Assembly: GCA_030268105.1 (NCBI GenBank)
Contig: BSDZ01000015.1
Span: 2,259,501-2,323,500 of the forward strand
DNA from: Volvox africanus
Taxonomy: Eukaryota > Chlorophyta > Chlorophyceae > Chlamydomonadales > Volvocaceae
Direction of reading: 5' to 3'
DNA: 64,000 nucleotides
The translations under genes were made by a program, and so were the position numbers. Below, piece by piece: positions 60,101-64,000 of this stretch (its first letter is position 1; each line of letters begins with the position of its first letter). The notes under the pieces were generated by a model. That model saw only the letters and a program-made list of their open reading frames with translations, did no database searches and was not told the DNA's origin.

Positions 60101-62679
60101 ATAAAGCAGGTATTGGATAAAAAGCGAAAAGATAGTGGCTCCAAACACGGTCAATATGACTCCGTCCAACTTCTACCATCAGGCCGCTGTTTTCTCGTGT
60201 GTTGTTTCTTCTTGCATACACACGAGCGCTCCACCCTCGTACCGTCCCCTTCGTAAACCCGGCAGGTGGGCAATGTGCACGGGAAGGAGCCCGCGCTGTT
60301 GGGTGGAATGGCCTCCGTCCCCTCTGATGCGGCAATCGGGCGGAGGGGGTTCGTCGTGTCGCTGTCCACAAAAAAGGACGGCAAGGTGTACGATCTGCAG
60401 GTACGGCAACATCCGGTACTTTTGATGCAGAGAAAACTCGCTAAGCGTGTTGGTACAAAGCCCATTTTTTGATCGGAGGGGTGTGAAAAGCAATGTACCA
60501 GGAAGGATGGAGAAAGGTGAGGGCAGCATTTGGCTTTTGCAAACGTTGACGTCGACATGCTACGGGTTTCTAGGAGGCAGTGTTTCTGTGGAAACATCAA
60601 CCACCGCCTGTGATGGCCTCTTACGACTCCTCCGTACTGTGTTGCTACTACCGCTTCCTTCGGTAACGAAGCTTTACCTACCTGGTCCATTAAGAGAAAA
60701 CATTCTTTTTGCGTGAATAATTTGGGTTCTTTGATCGTACCGCGATTTTGTCCGTACTGTTCTCCCGTGATGTGTAACGCTGCGCAGCATTTCCATACTG
60801 TGAATTGTCGGATGTATCCTTCCTAACCGACATAACCCAACCCTCAGGGCCGCGAGGTGGCTGTCTTTGAGCCAAATGCGCTCGCGAACCACGACCTGGC
60901 TGTTTCCTCCGATGGGCGCTTCGTCGCCGCCGCAACCTTTTCCTCGGATGTCAAGATTTGGGAGATGAAGTACTCGAGGGAGGGCGAGTTCCGAGGTACG
61001 CCTGTCCTCGGCAGATTCTAAAACATTTGGGCTTAAGTTCTGAGGTTTGGAATGATGTGTAATAGATATATGTGCACAATAAGACGACAAATCGTGTTAA
61101 GATCATCTCCTGTGCTTTCTCCTCATGTGTGCGGTATGCAGGGGAAAGGACAAATTAGGTAATGAAGGAATATGTAAATTAATGTCAGTCATTGCAAACG
61201 ATTCGTTTATACGTGTATGTGTGTGTTTCCTCCTCAACAGGTCTGATTAAGGCCATGGGTCTGACCGGGCACCGCAGCCAGGTGGCATGTGTAGCGCTGT
61301 CCTTCGATAACTCCAGGGCGGCCACTGCCAGCAAGGACGGAATGCTTAAGGTGTGGGGTGAGGTGCACACAACTGCAGAGATCTCAATGATAAAGATGGG
61401 GTTAATTACCTTGTAACAATATAATAATTTATGTATGTAATCTTGTAATTACCTATGCATGTGCCGAGTTGCTGTATGTCAGCCTGCTTGTCTGTCTGTC
61501 GGCTCACCTACCTGTCGCCATCTTACCTAGTCATGTGGCTGTCTGCTCGCCATGACCACCTTTCGTGTCACTCTTGTCGGTCGCGTAGCATTCGTCCATT
61601 CCGTCACGTTTGTCGCATCCCGCCAGATTTGGAATATTGATGTGCGCTACGAGTTGAGCGAAGACCCCAAGGTTGTACTCTCGGTGAGTCGTGCAACGGT
61701 ATCCAGTTGGCACCCGGACTGGAAGCTGGTCAAGAAGAACGAACGGAAGGGGGTATCACATCATCTGCCCAGTGCGAAATGATCCCGGCTCCTCGTGGGG
61801 TTTGGTGTGGGTTTTGCGGGCCCGTGGTATGAAAGCCCACACACATCAACTTGCACATGAAGCCCGCCACATGAACAAAAATATGTCCACGGCCCACTAC
61901 CACTACTGATATCGGCAACTGTTTCAACCAAAGTGCGATGAAGGCAAATGTATGATTTTCTTGCCCTCTGGGTATGATTCTTTGCTTCACACTGGATTCA
62001 CCCGCACATTTGTGACGTTTTTGGCTCTTCTTTTGGGTCACGTCATGTCGCAGATACCGATGCCTCTTCCCGATGGCCGGGTCTATCAGCACCTTGCCTT
62101 CGGACCCCCGGGTTCCGATCTGCTTGCCGCGTCGTACGAGGTACGGATTTTAAAATCTAGTTTGCATGGGAAGGGTTTGGTCAATATTCATGAGATTGCG
62201 CCCGGAGGAAGGAAATGCACTATCTGAGCAGCTCACATATCGCTGCTGGGTCTGGCTTTGTCCTGTGAATCCTACATTGCACTGGACTGCAATGCTGCTG
62301 GGGTGGCCATATTGCAATTCGGCCTTCACGTACGTCGTATCCTAGTTCGGCGCCGTAAGCAAATCGTAACGCAGTGAATAAGCCCTAAGCATGTACAAAC
62401 ATACATCTTTACCCTTTTATGAAGTTCTGTCAGTTCAGCTTTTCAATATAATTCTAAATCCAACTAACCAATCCTGTTCAGGGTACGGTGCAGCTAATCA
62501 ACCTTAAGAACGGAGAGCTGTTGGAGCGCATCCAAGCCCACGAGGCACCCATCACCTCCATTCGCTGGTGTCCGCTGCCTAAGAAGATGGCGGCCGAGGC
62601 GGGGGGAGCCGTGGCGTTCGTATTCGCGACCAGCAGTCGGGACAAGCGCGTGCGAGTGTGGCGTGCACCCAAGTTCTGA
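57149..62679 (+). CDS. TBL2: TBL2-like WD40 protein with N-terminal membrane anchor
   Basis: TBL2 is an ER-anchored WD40 protein that in animals associates with PERK and mRNA during stress. Exons: 57149-57209, 57281-57383, 57464-57520, 58483-58569, 58952-59006, 59331-59453, 59666-59884, 60266-60400, 60848-60995, 61241-61350, 61627-61683, 62054-62140, 62482-62679. All in phase, 479 residues. Residues about 15-46 are a hydrophobic helix (SVLLFIGYLIYGL), followed by Lys-rich SKPSKQQKPAKAKG and KKLIKAEKSAAKKKK, as in animal TBL2. WD repeats: HGDTVHGVAWSRDGQLLATA; HDLAVSSDGRFVAAATFSSD with VKIWEMKYSREGEFRG; LTGHRSQVACVALSFDNSRA with KDGMLKIWNIDVRYEL; DGRVYQHLAFGPPGSDLLAA; HEAPITSIRWCP ending SRDKRVRVWRAPKF. 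Exon 7 could instead end at 59830, also in phase; exon 10 at 61350 is fixed by the LKIW junction. Confidence 0.9.
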
Positions 62680-63389
62680 GAATGGTAGCGCCATGATATA
62701 CAATAGACCCATAAGGAAGGCAGAGTGGTGGAAAGGAGGTTCTGCAGGCCCATGTTTGCGGGAAGGAAGGTGGAACGGCAGCAGGCCAGGGGCCTGTGAA
62801 TGGTGCCGGTCAGCAGCAACTCGAGGATGGATAGAAGGCGGCGGTTGGGACTGAGTGTATGTGCCGTCGTTGCCGTGTGAGAACTGGTCCCAGTGAGTCT
62901 CGCCATCGTGAGATAGAGAGGTGTGGGAGCTTCTCTTCTCCCAGCCGCTTCTCTTCCCTCTTCCATCAGCCGCTGAAGCATACGTGTGGTTTTACGGTGC
63001 AATGAGGTGATCGATTCTCTTCTGAGAAGGAAGAAGCCTGATATTGACACAAATTATACTACGGATGTATAGAAAACATGTGCACGCACTTAGGTAGAAC
63101 GATTTAGACCACCAGTCCTAGTTTGCCTTGGGGAACGGGGGCATCGTCTCTCCCGGGCCCCGGTGTTTGCTCCCTAGGCCCTAGGTCCATCGTTTGTTTT
63201 CGCCTTTGTCATTGTGGGCTTGTGAGTAGCGGGCGCACCGACAAAATTGTTTAACATAAAAATCCCAACATCCGATATCCTTCCATTCAGTTCATCTGTT
63301 GTCAACCGAGACCCAATTGCGTCCGAAATAATCTCAAATGAAATTGAGAGGCAAACTAATTCGCAAAATGTACTGCACCGATACCCAGA
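62680..63389. other. Convergent 3' region, TBL2-like gene and right-edge gene
   Basis: 710 bases of 3' flanking DNA between two stop codons that face each other. The first plus-strand TGTAA seen is at 63422-63426, already inside the neighbouring coding exon, so the transcripts may overlap. No gene seen. Confidence 0.45.
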
Positions 63390-63700
63390 TTAGTACATCA
63401 CATCGTCGCCATAAGCCCATTTGTAAGCACCCGCAAAAAGTTCCGACACAAGGGTGGGCTTACGGTCCACGCCGCCGCTGGACCATCCGGAAAGATTGGC
63501 TCCGGTGTTTGCGGAGGGTTGTGGTCCATTGGGTGCCATCGCAGCCGGGTGCGGTGCTGCAGCCGATAACGTCGAGGTTGAGAACCCCCAGTTCGGTTGA
63601 CGTTGCGGTGGTGGTGGTTGCGGCGCCAGCGCCACGGCGGGTGTTCCCCCGGGCAGTTGCCAGGTCTCTGGGGGCATGGCACTCCACTCCGAGCGCCAGC
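63390..63700 (-). CDS. C-terminal exon of an unrecognised protein
   Basis: Open on the minus strand from an acceptor (CAACCAG before 63700, incoming phase 1) to TAA at 63390-63392, about 102 residues. It starts with WRSEWSAMPPETWQLPGG, continues Pro/Gln/Ala-rich (PQPPPPQRQPNWGF; AAPHPAAMAPNGPQPSANTG), and ends with an ordered-looking KPTLVSELFAGAYKWAYGDD-VMY. The upstream exon was not found in 63701-64000 and probably lies beyond the edge. The aromatic, acidic C-terminus looks like a conserved peptide, but I cannot name the family. Confidence 0.45.
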
Positions 63701-63819
63701 CTGGTTGCGTTTATATCCGTCAGCACGGTTAGGACAATGGGTGTGGTTATTTTGCATGGTCCGGAGGCTTTATCTTAGGTAGGGACTCGGATTGAGCCCC
63801 AATACATCCCACCAGCCCT

Positions 63820-63837
63820 ACACACACACACACACAC
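63820..63837. repeat. (CA)n microsatellite
   Basis: ACACACACACACACACAC without interruption, within 63701-64000, which is otherwise unassigned and probably an intron of the right-edge minus-strand gene. Confidence 0.9.
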
Positions 63838-64000
63838 TTGGTACACTGCTCGGGTTTGTCTTTTCGTCATTCCTTGGTCAGCCGCCCGGAGGCTGCATTG
63901 GTGTGGTCCGGATGAGGATCCTGCCTTCCGCATATCACCGCCTTCCCCACCTGCACACTCCGGGTCGTAGCACTTTTGGCAGTAGCAGCCCCGGAGAAAG

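Noticed and set aside
61351..61357. Alternative end of TBL2 exon 10 after the codons for Val-Trp
   Set aside because: It leaves phase 1, incompatible with the phase-0 acceptor at 61627; ending at 61350 yields LKIWNIDV.

Overview
The window is nuclear DNA from a green alga, most probably a chlorophycean/volvocalean species. The evidence is intron-dense genes with GT-AG splicing, many introns beginning after CAG or AAG, Gln/Ala-rich protein tails, TGTAA motifs placed like green-algal poly(A) signals, and a calredoxin gene, a chloroplast protein described from Chlamydomonas. The species cannot be named from the sequence. All gene models below were built by hand from conserved motifs, splice signals and matching intron phase. 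None has transcript support.

Left to right: (1) the 5' part of an NVL/RIX7-type AAA ATPase on the minus strand (ribosome biogenesis), running off the left edge. (2) Head-to-head with it across about 236 bases, a ten-exon calredoxin gene (four EF-hands plus thioredoxin). One of its introns carries an antisense, intron-containing tRNA-Asp(GUC). (3) A gene-poor 3.8 kb with a perfect 14-bp hairpin. (4) A 22-exon full-length ABCC/MRP transporter, 13.5-24.0 kb. (5) A 3 kb intergenic stretch. (6) A nine-exon DA2-type RING E3 ligase gene, minus strand, with a very long Ala/Ser/Thr-rich tail. (7) A single-exon roadblock/LC7 dynein light chain, minus, flanked by gene-poor DNA. (8) A minus-strand coiled-coil protein gene, 39-45 kb, with repeat blocks in its last intron. 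(9) A minus-strand PHD-finger protein gene with a Gln-rich centre. A stray copy of one exon-intron junction of the neighbouring E2 gene lies just beyond its end. (10) A UBE2K/UBC27-type ubiquitin E2 with C-terminal UBA domain. (11) V-ATPase subunit E, minus. (12) A TBL2-like membrane-anchored WD40 protein, plus. (13) The C-terminal exon of an unrecognised minus-strand gene at the right edge.

There is no operon logic; these are independent nuclear genes. Three touch ubiquitin (DA2-like E3, E2-UBA and the E2 exon fragment), but nothing shows that they act together. I found no CRISPR array, no complete transposon and no clear multi-gene system. The most unusual items are the nested antisense tRNA, the two GC-AG introns, the E2 exon-intron fragment, the AT-rich island inside an ABCC intron, and the reconstructed calredoxin, DA2 and TBL2 models, whose exons interlock in phase.
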